Source of the DNA: Henricia sp. BOLD:AAB3569
Taxonomy: Eukaryota; Echinodermata; Asteroidea; Spinulosida; Echinasteridae
Direction of reading: 5' to 3'
Length of the DNA: 64,000 nucleotides
NCBI GenBank assembly: GCA_037783545.1
Contig: JBBELK010001195.1
Location: 186,001-250,000 of the forward strand
Of the stretch, positions 10,901 to 22,384 are shown piece by piece (the stretch's first letter is position 1; the number at the start of each line of letters is the position of its first letter). Made by a program: the position numbers and the translations under genes. The notes beneath the pieces were generated by a model. That model searched no databases. It saw nothing but the letters and a program-made list of their open reading frames with translations, and had not been told where the DNA came from.

Positions 10901-13055
10901 TCAAAGTTGAGGGAAATTTGGGGAGTCGATCATGGCTTTAGACCTTGAGTGCAAAACATACGAGCCAGGCTGACAAATTGTTAAGTCTTTCTTCACACAA
11001 TTTAAAAGAAATCTTAAATTTGTTTATCCCACTTATGTTTTTCGTAAGGTATGCCTATTAAGTTGGAATCAGGTCAAGTCGCCACCTTATGTACCCTTTC
11101 CAACTCGCCCCCTGACCGACTCGCCCCCTGATATCATCGATGCAGTGATTTACGCAGTTGCAATACCGTAACTATATGCATTTCTTAACGCGTTATGGTT
11201 ACTGTAACTATATAGCCACTGCGATTTTTTAAGTGTTTCCTCAGGAAATGTTAAATTTTCCCCACTCAAAATGTGGGTTAAACCTGCATGCACGGCACAA
11301 CACCCCCTCCCCCTCCCCTTGATGTTATTATTAGTGCTCACTAATTTTGTTTTAACTATTTTAAATTACTGCAGTGGTCATCATGGGGACCTGTATATGT
11401 ACATGTATGCAGCATCAGAAGCACAATGGCAAAGTTCATCTGAGAGTCATCTCCTGACAACTTCACAGAGACTCCGGCAATTATCCCTGGTAATTTTAGT
11501 ATTCTAACCATGTTCTAACTCACTTACTTGTCTTTTGACATAGTGTCAAGCATTCTGCCAAGGAACATAAAAACATACATTTACCGGTAATTAAGTTGCA
11601 GTACTTATCCTATAAAGAAATGTGGCAGTGTGTGTATTTATGCAAGACTTTTATTTGCAGGGTTTGTACCAGTGTGCTATTTTAATTACAATGTATGTCA
11701 AAATTGTCAACTGATATTAATAACTTGTACTTCATATTTGTTATGCATGTCCCACCTAGAGTTTAGATGTACATGTACCTGTATATAATTTTAAACCAGC
11801 TGATGAGAGATACAACCTATATTTTATTTTTGGGATCTGTGCAGCTTGAAATACATGTACAAGCAATGAACCATATATTTTGTATCGTCATACATGTATT
11901 TGTCTTTTATGATCCAGTATACTTTAGCAACTCTAATCAGACAGTGTTTACATGTGTGGCAGTTATCAAGTTTTAAAAAACGTTTTATAATATTTATGTA
12001 ATTATACACTCTCTGCAACAACAGAACCTGTTGTGACTATTCCGCTCGTGGTTTTTCATTATGGTTAAATTTTTGGCAATAATAACGGTTTTGAAATCCA
12101 CCATATGTCAATCATAAGTCATGTAGTTGTTTTAACAGATTTATTTATCAGTTGCTGTGTAGTATCCAAAGATGTGTGACATTAAATAAATTAAAAAGAA
12201 CCGTTAACAATCTGTCATGTTTCCTGTGTCATATAATCCTTTTCCCAACTTTACTGTTTAAAATTTATTTGGGCAGATGGAGGCATAGAACAAGGAACCA
12301 GAAGATTCGGAAATTACTTCAATCTTGTGTAAACATACAAAAAAGCTTCAGATCCTAGCTAAGTGATTTTTAGGAAATAATGATCAAAACTAAGATTGAA
12401 TACACACTTGGCTATGCATTGAAAATTTTTACACCGGTTTGAATTTAACTCGATTTATGGGGACTTAACTATACTGTTCGAAGAGGAGAAAAGGAAATCA
12501 AGGTAGACCTATACATGCATTCAATAACTAGCTCCATTGTACAACCCACGAAAACATTGGTGGACTTGAAACCAGTCTAATCTGGAACTAGCAATGACGT
12601 CATCGTTAGCCAATCGGACTACGGGAAACTATGCGGTCGAGCCACGGCGGTAATTTTGGGTTTGTGTTTTTTGGGAATGCCGTTGGATTTCGCTGTTTCC
12701 TGACTGGACTAGACAAAAGTACGTACAATTTTCATTATTTATGGGTAGAATATTACATATTCTTTGTATAAAAGGTAAACATGGACTGCTGCAAGTAGTG
12801 ACAAAGGGAGATATTTGCCGATGTTTTGGGTGTCTTTGGTCGTCTTTTTTGACGTGTTTTTTCTTGAATATTTCTCAACTCAAAATACAAAAAAAACATA
12901 AAATAGTGATACTCGACGACAGATATGTTTCTCATCTTTCCGAAAATCCTACTCTTATTGTTCAGATCCCTAGAAATGAATGAGAAATCCTTGGTTTTCG
13001 ACAGGCTGTTCAAGCTCATTAAATATGCAAGACTGCAACTGGCTGAAGTCACGCG

Positions 13056-13970
13056 TGCATACTGTGCACATAAAAGGAAGCACCTTTGTGCGCGCTGCGG
13101 ACTGACTGGTGACCTTGTCAACAGGCGTAATAGGCGAGGAAATCAAGGTTGCGTTTTCCAGAATGGGAAAACGAGTATGCCGGTTGACTTGTCGATCTCT
13201 ATCTTTTGAAGGACTCTATCGATAAAAGAAAAGGGCGGAAAAGCGTAAATCAATTCATGAAACCATGAAAAGGAAAACGAATCACAGGTCTTTGCCTCGG
13301 GATCAAGAAACCACGATACGAATGGTTTGATCTGATAGTTCATTCTTGTTGCAAACAGATCTACAGTGGGCGTAAACTTCCACATTAGAATTAAGTGATT
13401 GAAGATACTTGGATTTAGCTGCCATTCGAGGTCTTCATTGAACGATCGTGATAAATTAAGAGTCCGCCATAATATTATCGGATCCATGAATGTGATTTGC
13501 GATTAGCCACATGTCATGTTCCAAACACCAAACCCAGATCTCCCTGGCTAGTGTGTTCAGCTCATTAGAATGGCAACCTCCCATGTGGTTTACGTATGCC
13601 ACAGCGGTGGTATTATCAATATCTATTGATATGACTTTGCCTGTAACATGCTTTGCAAAGGACTAAAGGCTGTAAAAAACAGCCAAAAGTTCAAGGTAGT
13701 TTATATGAAACTTCAACTCACTATTGGTCCATCTACCTTTAGTTTGTAAGTTACTGGTAGGGCAGTAAGCTCCCCATCCATTAAGGGATGCGTCGGTTTG
13801 AATCCGACATTCTGGCACTTTGGGCAAAATGTGCCGAAAACTAATGGGCAAATTGGTGATCCACCATTGGAGGTCAGATTTTATTTCGTTCGTTATACAT
13901 ATTTTGATTAAACCCTGCCGAATCCAACTGACTACTATTAGTCCAGTCAATCTAAGCAATTTTTTGGCTC
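13056..13970 (-). pseudogene. DIRS-type RT C-terminus / RNase H / downstream domain, interrupted
   Basis: Minus strand 13970-13663 reads AKKLLRLTGLIVV, DLQWWITNLP, RIQTDASLNGWGAYCP and HINYLELLAVFYSL. This is the RNase H domain in the form seen in DIRS elements; the TDAS Asp is catalytic. After a stop the frame continues as KVISIDIDNTTAVAYVNHMG and LAREIWVWC. At 13487-13143 it reads EWQLNPSIFNHLI, VDLFATRMNYQIKPFVSWF and YAFPPFSFIDRVLQKI, ending in FPFWKTQP and a degraded LLRLLTRSPV. Several stops are present. The polymerase motifs upstream of the RNase H are missing because repeat X joins at ~13970. Confidence 0.82.
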
Positions 13971-14570
13971 AACCCACCACTAATTGCAACATAATTTGTT
14001 TAACTGGTATGCATTTTAGTAAAGTCTCCTGAACACCATACTAAAAGTCTACCAAAATATATTTGGTGGAAAGGTGTCAAGTTTGCTGCCATTAGGAAAA
14101 ATTATATGTTTTACTATAACTATATATATGTAGGTACCCAATCAAAGCACATGAAATGTCTAAACCTATGTTCGCATGGTCACAGTACACGATAAACATG
14201 TTTCTGAATTGATAGTGTAAACACAAATATGCAAATTCCCTGCCGCCATTAGGAAAAATTACATTTTTCACTGTAACTTTATATGTAGGTACCCAATCAA
14301 AGCACATGAAGCGTCTAAATCTATGTTCGCATGGTCACAGTACACGATAAACATGTTTCTGAATTGATAGTGTGAACACAAATATGCAAATTAGCGGCCA
14401 CCATCAGGGAAAACAAATTAACACTGTATTTTCGTACGCAAGTATCTACTCAAAACGGTTTACATGTATTTGTGTAATGTACCCATGATTTTATAGCCAG
14501 AGAACATAAACACGTTTCTCAATTCATATTGTTAAGATAAATATGGAAATTATGCAAATTAGGTACCGAA
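13940..14570 (-). repeat. Repeat X-related arm with ~155-bp tandem monomers (inverted)
   Basis: Three tandem monomers of ~155 bp (starts near 14093, 14246 and 14401) share TAGGTACCCAATCAAAGCAC and CACGATAAACATGTTTCTGA. The whole arm is the reverse complement of ~16740-17260 and of ~7390-7760. With 16740-17260 it brackets 14571-16740 like long terminal inverted repeats. Confidence 0.7.
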
Positions 14571-15275
14571 ATTGTTAAAAAAGTGTTTTTCACCAAAAAA
14601 TCTCTAAACCCCGTTTTTCCTGGTCAGGAAAATTAAGATAAGCACACTTCTACAATAATCCATTTGATGACTGTTTGGTAAAATACATAATTCACAGTCG
14701 TACGCTTTGGTAGCGACCTGAACCATTCCCACAGCGCATGAAAAGGTAACTTTCAACCAATGAAAGACCAAGAGGGGACAAATGTATCTGTCTGTCTGCA
14801 ACAGTTGTGTCAACCCACCGCCCACCGCCCACCCCCCACCCCCACGCCTTCTCCGCCTTTGATAATAATTTATGTAAATATTCTCGTGTGGTTTTTAATT
14901 CAATTTGATTGGTAATGTATGGCAGAAATTTGCATAGAAGAGACGGACAGTGCCTAAATTATAAATAGTCTTTGTGAAACGTTCAAGCAGTGGAAAGTCA
15001 GACTGTTGTTGAACGAGAGTTTACTGTAAATGCCTGATTTAAGTAACTGAGGCATTACTCAATGTTAAATTTAATGTTTTGCAAACACAAAACTGATAAG
15101 GGCTAGCATTCCAACCGTATGTGCCAGAGGTGTATAGACCGCATCGAATAGCCGGCATCTTGTAGGGCAGTTTCTTTGTTCATTGAGGACATGCGTGGTT
15201 GCACGTATTATGCTTAAATTGTTGAACAGTTTAAATAACAAAAGGTGCCCCACAAGATGGTAGCTATTCAATACG
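14571..15275. other. Non-coding interval, C-rich tract at 14813-14850
   Basis: No gene seen. 14813-14850 is a strand-biased pyrimidine run of CCCACCGCCCACC type. The rest is AT-rich without recognised repeats. Confidence 0.4.
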
Positions 15276-15870
15276 GTCTACACCCAGCACGATATGTGGC
15301 AAAGGGACTTCCCCCAATGCCCCTATACCTAAACACTCTTCCCTTTTGTTAACACACCATCCCCACAACACCTCGCTCCCCCCCCCCCCCCCCCCCCCCC
15401 TCCCCCGGCCCCCCCGCCCCCTAAAAGCTGAAAGGAATTCTTTTGAAATTCCTTGGATGTTTGAGACACAATGGGGGAACAATAGAAGAGGGAGTGAGGG
15501 GACCCACTGCCACATATTGTGCCGCATATGCAGCGGTGGACCTGGATAGGTGGAAAACATCCCCAGCACTGTAGGCAGGCGTGCTGAAAGACAACTTCTG
15601 GGGCGTTTTCTTGAGGCCAGCAGGTCCTTTTTGTGGAAAAGCACTTGAGGCAAGCTACAGTACGATATGTGACAAAGGACAACTCCCCCTTCCATTTTCC
15701 CCATTAAGTCTCAAACATCCAAGGGAGTTTAAATACATTTCAGGTTTTAAAGGGGGTGGCGGGGGGTGGTGGTGGGTGTTGGTACGCTAACCAAATGGAA
15801 GTGTGTTGAGGTATAGGGGCGGAAGGGGGGAGTGGTCCCTTTGTCACATATCGTGCTGGGTGTAAAGCTA
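15276..15870. mobile_element. Fold-back element, arms ~165-200 bp, with C-run and G-run
   Basis: 15276-15475 (ACACCCAGCACGATATGTGG…) is the imperfect reverse complement of 15675-15870 (…CACATATCGTGCTGGGTGT). The left arm carries a C-run at 15377-15400 and the right arm the matching G-rich stretch 15751-15778. It sits at the 5' edge of repeat X copy 2. No protein coded; the open frames across it are low-complexity. Confidence 0.6.
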
Positions 15871-17260
15871 TATTTTCTGTGGCAAGGATGCCAAGGGCTT
15901 TGTTTGTGGCAAGCGTCCAAGTACCTTTTGGGGCAAGCGTGCTCTCTTTTGTGACAAATATGCAAGGACCTTTGTGGCAGGAATACCGAACAATTTTTGA
16001 CAAGCTGCTTCTGCGGCAAATAAGCCAAGGGCTTTGTTTGTGGAAAGAGTACCATTTACTCTTGGGGCAAGCGTGCCAAGTACTTTTGAAGCAAGCATGC
16101 ATGCCTTTTTTGTGGCAAATATGTCAAGGACTTTGTGGCAAGTGTCCCAATTACTTTGTGCCAAATGTGCAAAGGACTTTGCAGCAAGTGTGCCAGGTAC
16201 TTTGCGGAAAGTGTGCCAGGTACTTTGCGGCGTGTGCCAGGTACTTTGCCAAGTGTGATGTGCCAAGTACTTTTGGCAAGTGCGCCAAGTACTTTGCGGC
16301 AAGTGCGCGCCAAGTATTTTGTGGCAAGTGTGCCAACGACACTGCGGGCATGCGTTCCGTTTAACACTTTGCGGACATGTTTTCTCATGCCGAAAATTAG
16401 TCCAACAACCAACACATGGTATTTAGGCAAGCTTCAGTGCAAGGCCGAGGCTAGAGCTGTCGGATGACTTCAAGGGGTTGACTGGAGTAAATTTCTACTT
16501 AATAGACTAATAAAATGACCTCTTGTTTAATTCTTATTTTTCTATTAGCAATTTGTATGTCTTTTATATTCATATTTAAATATTTGTTATTCAGGTAAAT
16601 GTTATACTGTATTTCTATTTTTAAAAATATAATTTGACCCTAAAACCACGAAATGAATTTCATAAATTTGGAATCCGACGTATACGAGTCACTCCATGAA
16701 CATTGGGTTTAATCACTCAATTTTTCTTTTCATTTTTTTGTTACAGTGACGGCAGCTAATTTTCATGATTTGCATATTTGTCAGCTAATTTGCATAATTG
16801 AAAAAGTTGTTACACTTAATTGAAAAAAAAGTTTATCATGTTCTCTGGCCATGGCCATAAAAACGCAATTTACACATGTACATCGCTTTGAACAGATACC
16901 TACGTACAAAGTTGTATTGTAAAACGGTTTTCCTAATGGTGGCCGCTAATTTGCATAATTTGCGTTCACACTATTAATTCAGAAACATGTTTATCGTGTA
17001 CAGTGACCATGCAAACACAGGTTTAGACACTTTATGTGCTTTGATTGGGCACCTAAATATAAAGTTACATTGAAAAGTATAATTTTCGTAATGGCGGCAG
17101 GTAATTTGCATTTTATGCAAATTTGACACCTTTCCATCAAATATATTTAGGTAGACTTTTAGTATGATGTTCAGGAGACTTTACTACAAATGCATAGCAC
17201 TTAAACAAATTATGTTGCAATTAGTGGTGGGTGTAACCCTAATTTGACTGGACTATATTG
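15871..17260 (+). repeat. Dispersed repeat X, copy 2
   Basis: 15871-16370 repeats GTGCCAAGTACTTTGCGGCA-type words. 16480-16730 matches 7120-7380. 16740-17260 holds ~155-bp monomers and ends in the word GACTTTTAGTATGATGTTCA, shared with 13940-14040 reversed. Overall it is colinear with 6591-7770. Confidence 0.7.
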
Positions 17261-17525
17261 TCAGGTGTGGCTTTGGAATTCCGTGCAAGGAATTGATCGG
17301 CAACTTTGGCCATTGCTACAGACGCATGTACAATGGCGCTATCTTTTGAAATTTTACGTCCCTAGCATGTGTGGCTGGTTTCAAAAATGCCCAGATTTCA
17401 GGGTTCACTTTTGTTAGTGACAAACTTGTGCAATTTTTGGGTTTATCGTATTTTTTAATTTTTTAACATTTCTGTTTGGATTTTGCCCTGTGCCAGTGAG
17501 TTAATGGTTTTCGCCAATTTCTCAT
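17261..17525. other. AT-rich non-coding spacer
   Basis: Nothing recognised between repeat X copy 2 and the gag-like ORF. Confidence 0.4.
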
Positions 17526-18053
17526 TTATATTATTTCTGACAAAAGATTGTCATCTTGACCATTCGTGTTTGTAGGCACAGGGTCAGCATTTAGCAAGCT
17601 ATTAAGCTCGTCTTCATTGTAACAATCGCCCCTTTCGGGTACGCTGTCAGACATTTCCTCGCCCCTTTCGGGTACGATTTCGTTATGTGCCATCGGTACA
17701 GACTCGTTGCTCATGCCGGCATTAGATGGGCCTGGCGCGGTTTGCTGCATAGCGACAGCCTCTGCAAGGCTTGTCACAGTATGCTGTAAACTGTGCATAG
17801 CTTGCCGCAATTCAGAGACATCATTATTGCGTTTGCAAGTAGGCGGTGCTTTGCTCGCTGGCTTTGCTCGCTTAGATTTCGTAGCGGGTGTAACTGTTTC
17901 AGTCGCGCTATATTGTTGCACTATTTGTGTTAGTTCAAACATTTTTGCATTAAGCTGAGCCGTGATAGCATGAATTTCGATGGAGCACAAGTATGTCATG
18001 TTCGAATACAGTATACGGCCACAACGTGGTCCGAAAGCGTGCTGTCGTGGCAA
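17526..18053 (-). CDS. Gag-like ORF, probably ORF1 of the DIRS-like element
   Basis: This is an open frame of 175 codons. It is hydrophilic, with a basic patch (KSKRAKPASKAPPTCKR, residues ~58-74), then a helical segment ELRQAMHSLQHTVTSLAEAV (likely coiled coil). It ends in an acidic tail with a repeated VPERGEEMSDSVPERGD motif and DDNLLSEII. Gag-like ORF1 proteins of DIRS-group elements are poorly conserved, but often end in an acidic LL.(E/D)I segment. The strand and position, upstream of the RT/RNase H and YR fragments, support membership. The likely translation start may be the internal Met at residue 19. It stops just after LLSEII, earlier than usual, suggesting truncation. Family assignment is inference. 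Confidence 0.5.
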   Translation of the reverse strand: MPRQHAFGPRCGRILYSNMTYLCSIEIHAITAQLNAKMFELTQIVQQYSATETVTPATKSKRAKPASKAPPTCKRNNDVSELRQAMHSLQHTVTSLAEAVAMQQTAPGPSNAGMSNESVPMAHNEIVPERGEEMSDSVPERGDCYNEDELNSLLNADPVPTNTNGQDDNLLSEII

Positions 18054-18090
18054 CCGGTCGCAAGGAACACCAGGAAATACACTGACGGGT

Positions 18091-18112
18091 GTTGTTGTTG
18101 TTGTTGTTGTTG
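18091..18112. repeat. (GTT)n microsatellite
   Basis: Seven uninterrupted GTT units. Confidence 0.95.
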
Positions 18113-18184
18113 TATATTTTATGGCATCTTCGGCAACTAAGGCCCTTTATGCCATCAACTATACGGTTTTAGCTTTAACTATAC

Positions 18185-18400
18185 TATATTATCAACTTGA
18201 GATGACGAAGAAGGAGTTGCAGTTTTAGAAGTGGGAGGAAAACCCCCAGAGAAATGCCCCAGGGGAAAACCCACGCGGTCAAGTAGGGACTGCAAACCCA
18301 ATCCACATACACGCCCCGGATTCGAACCCGGGACCCCAGAGGTGAAAGGCGAGGAAAGAACCCGTACGCCAACCCGACCGTACGTACGCCAAGAGTCCCG
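18185..18400 (-). mobile_element. tRNA-derived SINE (second family)
   Basis: Minus strand has an excellent B-box GGTTCGAATCC inside TCCCGGGTTCGAATCCGGGG, a less clear A-box ~45 nt upstream, then a body with GGGTTTTCCCCTGGGGCATT and GGGGGTTTTCCTCCCACTTC. It ends near TTGATAATATAG. It differs from the 8300-8530 SINE in body sequence. Confidence 0.75.
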
Positions 18401-18502
18401 ACCGCCCCCCACTGACGGGTGAATGGGCATGCTGCCCTTATATGCGTGCTGACTGCGTTCTTTTCTTTAAAGTGTGGCCTACCTGAGATACCAGACAATG
18501 CA

Positions 18503-18543
18503 ATCTTACGTGGTCCCGAATGGAGGTAATGGTGAGGTAGAAT
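18503..18543 (-). repeat. Putative DIRS inverted terminal repeat, right
   Basis: Reverse complement of 9072-9112 with a few differences. It lies 5' of the gag-like ORF. Confidence 0.5.
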
Positions 18544-19230
18544 AGGGAAAAGAGGCCCTTCCCCAACGAGCTAAACAGTAAAACAAAACAAATTCACAAC
18601 AAAGTATAACTCACATCTTTCGAAGAATTTGTACCCAAATAATTACTAATTAATGTGCGACTGAAGTTAAAATCAAATTTAAGTGTGCCCAGTACTAAAG
18701 TCAATTAGAAAATGCATTAGGAGTTGCTAATTTGTGCAACATATAGCTATGTACACATTCTTTGAATGATGTGCGTAATTTGTTTGGGTGAAAAATATTT
18801 ACTTTTTAGCTTTGTGGGAAAGAGTCCCTTTAACGCCCTAATTATGTACTAATTAATATGGAGTAATGTGGCTGAGTGGTTCGGGCCACTGACTTGCAAA
18901 ACTCGGGTTAAAACTTGGGGTTGCAGGTTCGATACCCGGCCGTGGTATCTGTGCCGAAATGGATGTAAAGCCGTTGGCTTTGGATCAGAATCAATTAGAA
19001 TGTTTAAGTTAAAGAGGACAGTTCGGAAAATTGTGAAATTGTTCTTACTTCATCAGCCCCGTGTGGAAAATATACTCTGGTGAATGGAGATTTGGTAATC
19101 AAAATGCGAGATGCAAGATTCGAAACGTAACGCGAGATTTGGTAGTTAGAAGGGGAAAAGGGAGATGCGAGATGCGAGACGCGAGACGCGAGACGCGAGA
19201 TGGCAGTGCTGAACACCATAGTTAAGGACA
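18544..19230 (-). repeat. Right arm of the large imperfect inverted repeat
   Basis: Mirrors 7740-8760, including the SINE head region, the GAAAATTGTGAAATTGTTCT block (~19027) and the 7-bp GCGAGAC tandem run at 19155-19202. Confidence 0.6.
18857..18975 (+). mobile_element. tRNA-derived SINE head (same family as 8300-8530)
   Basis: GTAATGTGGCTGAGTGG contains the A-box TGGCTGAGTGG, followed by the B-box GGTTCGATACC. The body is cut short compared with the copy at 8300-8530. Confidence 0.7.
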
Positions 19231-19709
19231 CTTAATACTAAAATGCGTAGCACTTTTAAAAATCTGTTGCCTTTAGTCAAGACGTCTGTGGCGAGGTTTG
19301 TTTTGTGCACTGTTTTGCTAGCGCTTGAGGACAGACTAACATTCACACTGCAGACTGTTCGCCCCGAACGCCTTTACCATCTCGTTGTTGTGACCTCTGT
19401 GCTGAATAATTCAACAGCAACGGAGGTGATGAATTATTCATAAATTGTAACCAACCAGCGGCGGCGGCGAGCTGCTGGAATCTTCCATATAAATATAGGT
19501 ATAAGCATTCACGAAAAAAGCGAAAGTTATTCGTACCAGGAAAACAAAATACAAGAAACATTATTAGTCAAAGTTCTATAATAGAGTAACTCCACATAAA
19601 TTTATTGATTAACCATTTTTCAAGTTATAAACTCGCTAACAATGCTTTTCGTGTGGCAAAAAAAACACACGTTACGTATTACCTACCTCCATGGTAGTAC
19701 TAGTCCAGA
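19231..19709. other. Non-coding; short inverted word pair
   Basis: No gene seen. Around 19402-19441 a TGAATAATTCA / TGAATTATTCA pair flanks 16 bp. A GGCGGCGGCGA run lies at 19460. Confidence 0.4.
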
Positions 19710-19806
19710 TTCTGGACTATATTATTGCGATATTGGATCGTAGCACGGCCGACTATAGAGGGCGGAATATCGATATGATTTGGACAGCGCATAATATAGT
19801 CTAGAA
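19710..19806. mobile_element. Mini-MITE W, copy 1
   Basis: ~97 bp with terminal inverted repeats of ~18 bp (TTCTGGACTATATTAT… / …ATAATATAGTCTAGA). A near-identical copy in inverse orientation lies at 23662-23760. Confidence 0.75.
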
Positions 19807-19811
19807 CTTAA

Positions 19812-20254
19812 AGTTGCACTGCCCGTGTTTGGGCCGATTTGGGCGTCAAATTTGTTTTTTAAAGTTAAATAGGTATTTTTCTAGAATATAAAAAATGTTA
19901 TCAGCTTTCATTTGGTACCAAGAACGTAAAAATCCGTCAAGGATTAATGCCAGTCGATTAAAAACAAGAAATGATTAAAAGGCTGGCAGGTCAATTAATC
20001 GACAGGGTTATGACGTAAATGTACATCTGCGCGTACATGTGTACATTGTACACATACTATGTACATATGAGCGTACGCGCACATGTACAACATGTGAAGC
20101 ACGTTTCAAGAAAAAGGCTTGTATCTCCAATTCCCGACGTCGGAAATTTAAGTTTTTGATATTTTTCGTTACAGAGACACGTAAGCTTTCTAAATTCGTT
20201 CGCTTGTGTAAATTAATTTTTTTAATCCTTTCACCGAAACACGGGCAATCAACT
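19812..20254. mobile_element. TTAA-type MITE Z, copy 1 (piggyBac-like signature)
   Basis: Flanked by TTAA at 19808-19811 and 20255-20258. Terminal repeats are AGTTGCACTGCCCGTGTTT and, reversed, AGTTGATTGCCCGTGTTT. The empty site is preserved at 23644-23662, where GAACTTAACCTCAA is uninterrupted. A second copy is at 52525-53117. TTAA target duplication is the hallmark of piggyBac transposition; no transposase is encoded here. Confidence 0.8.
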
Positions 20255-20258
20255 TTAA

Positions 20259-21829
20259 CCTCAAGTTCCCTCAGAAATTTGAGGGAACTATAGCTCCGCC
20301 CACCTAGTCTGATTGGACGCAGCGCTTATCAATCATGTGTGTGAGGCGCGCCGAATAATCGACGGTCGGGAATCGATTCTCGAAAATTGTCCGCGCAATG
20401 TAGGCCTACGCATAGTCATTATAATATTATAATGTGTACATATCGGCCTCCTATGCCGGCTATGCGCTGTGCCATATGAAACGAACAAACATATATACAC
20501 CTGCATGCGTGGCTATAGTGCAGAATACCGACCCCGCGCGGGATATGCACTGTGCACGGACATAAACATGCGTGGCTTAGTTGGAAAGAGTTGAGAAGTT
20601 GATCAGATTTCTGTAATTGTACATTTGTGGAAAAAATTGCCAACTAAAGTTTTTTTTTTTTTACCATTCATTCAACACAAAAACCATACAGGTATTTTTT
20701 TTAGGTTTTCTGAAGTATAACTGCATGCATCATTTGCTGAAATTTCTACCAGGCATTTTATCAACATTATTCTTTTAAAGCTTGACAGGGTGCTCCACAT
20801 TACAAACTTTAACAAATTTGCAAATCAAATTGCACCCTGTTTTAAAAGCCATTAGCTTTTTGTTTATATACAGACATTGGTGCTGTTCATTTCAATTTTA
20901 AATGAATAAAATACAACATTTTCAACTTTGACAATTTGTTTACAAAAACTAAGAGAAAGTATAGAAAAACATGAATTCAAACTGTAGTTGTGGCAAACTG
21001 CTGCGGTTTTTATTTCCATTTTTTTTTTACAAGCAACATGTAAAACAAACTCAAATGATGCAGCCATGGGTTACAGAGTTTCATCAAAGTTGGAGAAAAT
21101 GGTGCAATATTTTGTGCAGAGTTTAGAGTGATCCTGTGTTTGCCTGATGTGATGTCATAACTTTGCTCATGAACATACAAATTCAAAAGCTTGATTTTTT
21201 TATACCATTTCAAGGGCCCCTCAAATATTTGTTTCCACTGTTCCAATATTATGGACCCATAAAGACGGAGGCAGATTTGGGGGTGGGGGGTGGGGGCGTT
21301 CAGCTCTTACACCATTGCAACAATAGAAAATGTACATGTATTGCATTATATGTGTGTGCCTTTCTGAGCATTCTGACATACATGAAATGATAGGAGAATG
21401 ATCACTGCCCTGATTTGAAAAATCACTGACTTGTATATATAGTGTTATGTTTTTGAAGATGGTTCATTGTCTGTGCACTTTATCTCACCCTGAAAATATG
21501 TTACATTTGAACAGAAAATGCGGCATACTTTTCTGATTTGCTCTGCAGCTTTTTGGAGAAATTCCTGTGCAATGGGGCAATTTTTACAACTTCCTGATCT
21601 GTGCAAAGCTGCATTAATTCTACAGTGATATATTTTGTTGTCTACAAAGTAATTTTGCTCCAAATTTAATTACGGCAGATGCAGAAATTGTTCATGTTTC
21701 ATTCACAGACAGTAATCCTCTGCAGCAGCACGTATATGAACATTCTGTGCATGGCTGCAGGTCACATTGAAAAATGAGTGTAAAAGGCAAATTGAACACT
21801 ATAGTAATAGACTCATGTGTGTAGCTCAT
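20259..21829. other. AT-rich non-coding sequence
   Basis: No gene or clear repeat. It includes GTACATGT-type alternating words near 20030-20060 and 20430-20480, T-runs at 20648-20662 and 21019-21028, and a G-rich tract at 21282-21298. Confidence 0.4.
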
Positions 21830-22100
21830 TATTGCAGTTGTGTAGCTCAGAATGCATGTTTTTGAATCTTGATGTACTCCTACTGAATTCAGGAATTCAG
21901 TTTTGTTAAAAATTGCAACTGAAAGATTAATAATTTCTTGTTTTGCAGATTAACATTCCATTCTTTTGAAAGTACACTATGTTAATGAAAACCCTCATTG
22001 CAATTCAAGAATACTCATAATTGATTAGTTTTGTGTTTCACATGTTGAGACACCCCATGCCATTTTTAAATGAATGTTCAGGTCATATAGGCCTACCTAG
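21830..22100 (+). repeat. Direct-repeat block, copy 1
   Basis: AATGCATGTTTTTGAATCTTGATGTACT… to …GATTAGTTTTGTGTTTCACA. It recurs at 22385-22502 plus 22856-22930, where a hAT-type MITE has split it. Confidence 0.7.
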
Positions 22101-22384
22101 GCAATTATACTGGCTGAGGATTGTTGTATCAACTATTAGGCCTAATTTGAAATGTTTGAACTTGAATAAATGTCTGGGAACTTATTTTGTTGAGTTTGTA
22201 TTGAGGTGGCATAGTCATGAAGTGCCCCAGCCTGGCCTTTTTTTCTACAGGAGGGAAACATTTCCTGTAAATTGTGTGCCTGCTTATTTGCACATTCCAA
22301 AAAAATGTATGTTATCTGAAAGGTCCCTTCAAAAATACTGGATTTAACACAAATAAACTCAAGTGTGTAACTCAGTCTTAATTC

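Larger units (their letters stand above)
10301..13055. other. Non-coding interval interrupting the DIRS element
   Basis: No gene recognised. It holds two direct copies of a 24-bp word (TTTCCTGACTGGACTAGACA at ~10586 and ~12695), the palindrome at 10761-10794, an ACTCG-type minisatellite at 10846-10900, and a pyrimidine tract at 11300-11325. At 10441 an ATGGCGG is followed at once by GTAAGT. A 17-bp word CAGTCAGTCCGCAGCGC occurs at ~10280 and reversed at ~13095, near both edges. ORFs of 80-120 codons at 12753-13121 and 12925-13209 show no family features, apart from DIRS-like residues at the right edge. Confidence 0.4.

Noticed and set aside
12753..13209. Overlapping 94- and 122-codon frames
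   Set aside because: Opposite-strand overlap, no motif; only the right edge shows weak DIRS similarity, already included there.
15264..15704. Gly-rich and Pro-rich frames
   Set aside because: Translation of the C-run at 15377 and its arms.
15879..16430. Long overlapping frames (up to 161 codons) on both strands
   Set aside because: Same repeat X array; the peptide pattern is periodic, with no domain.
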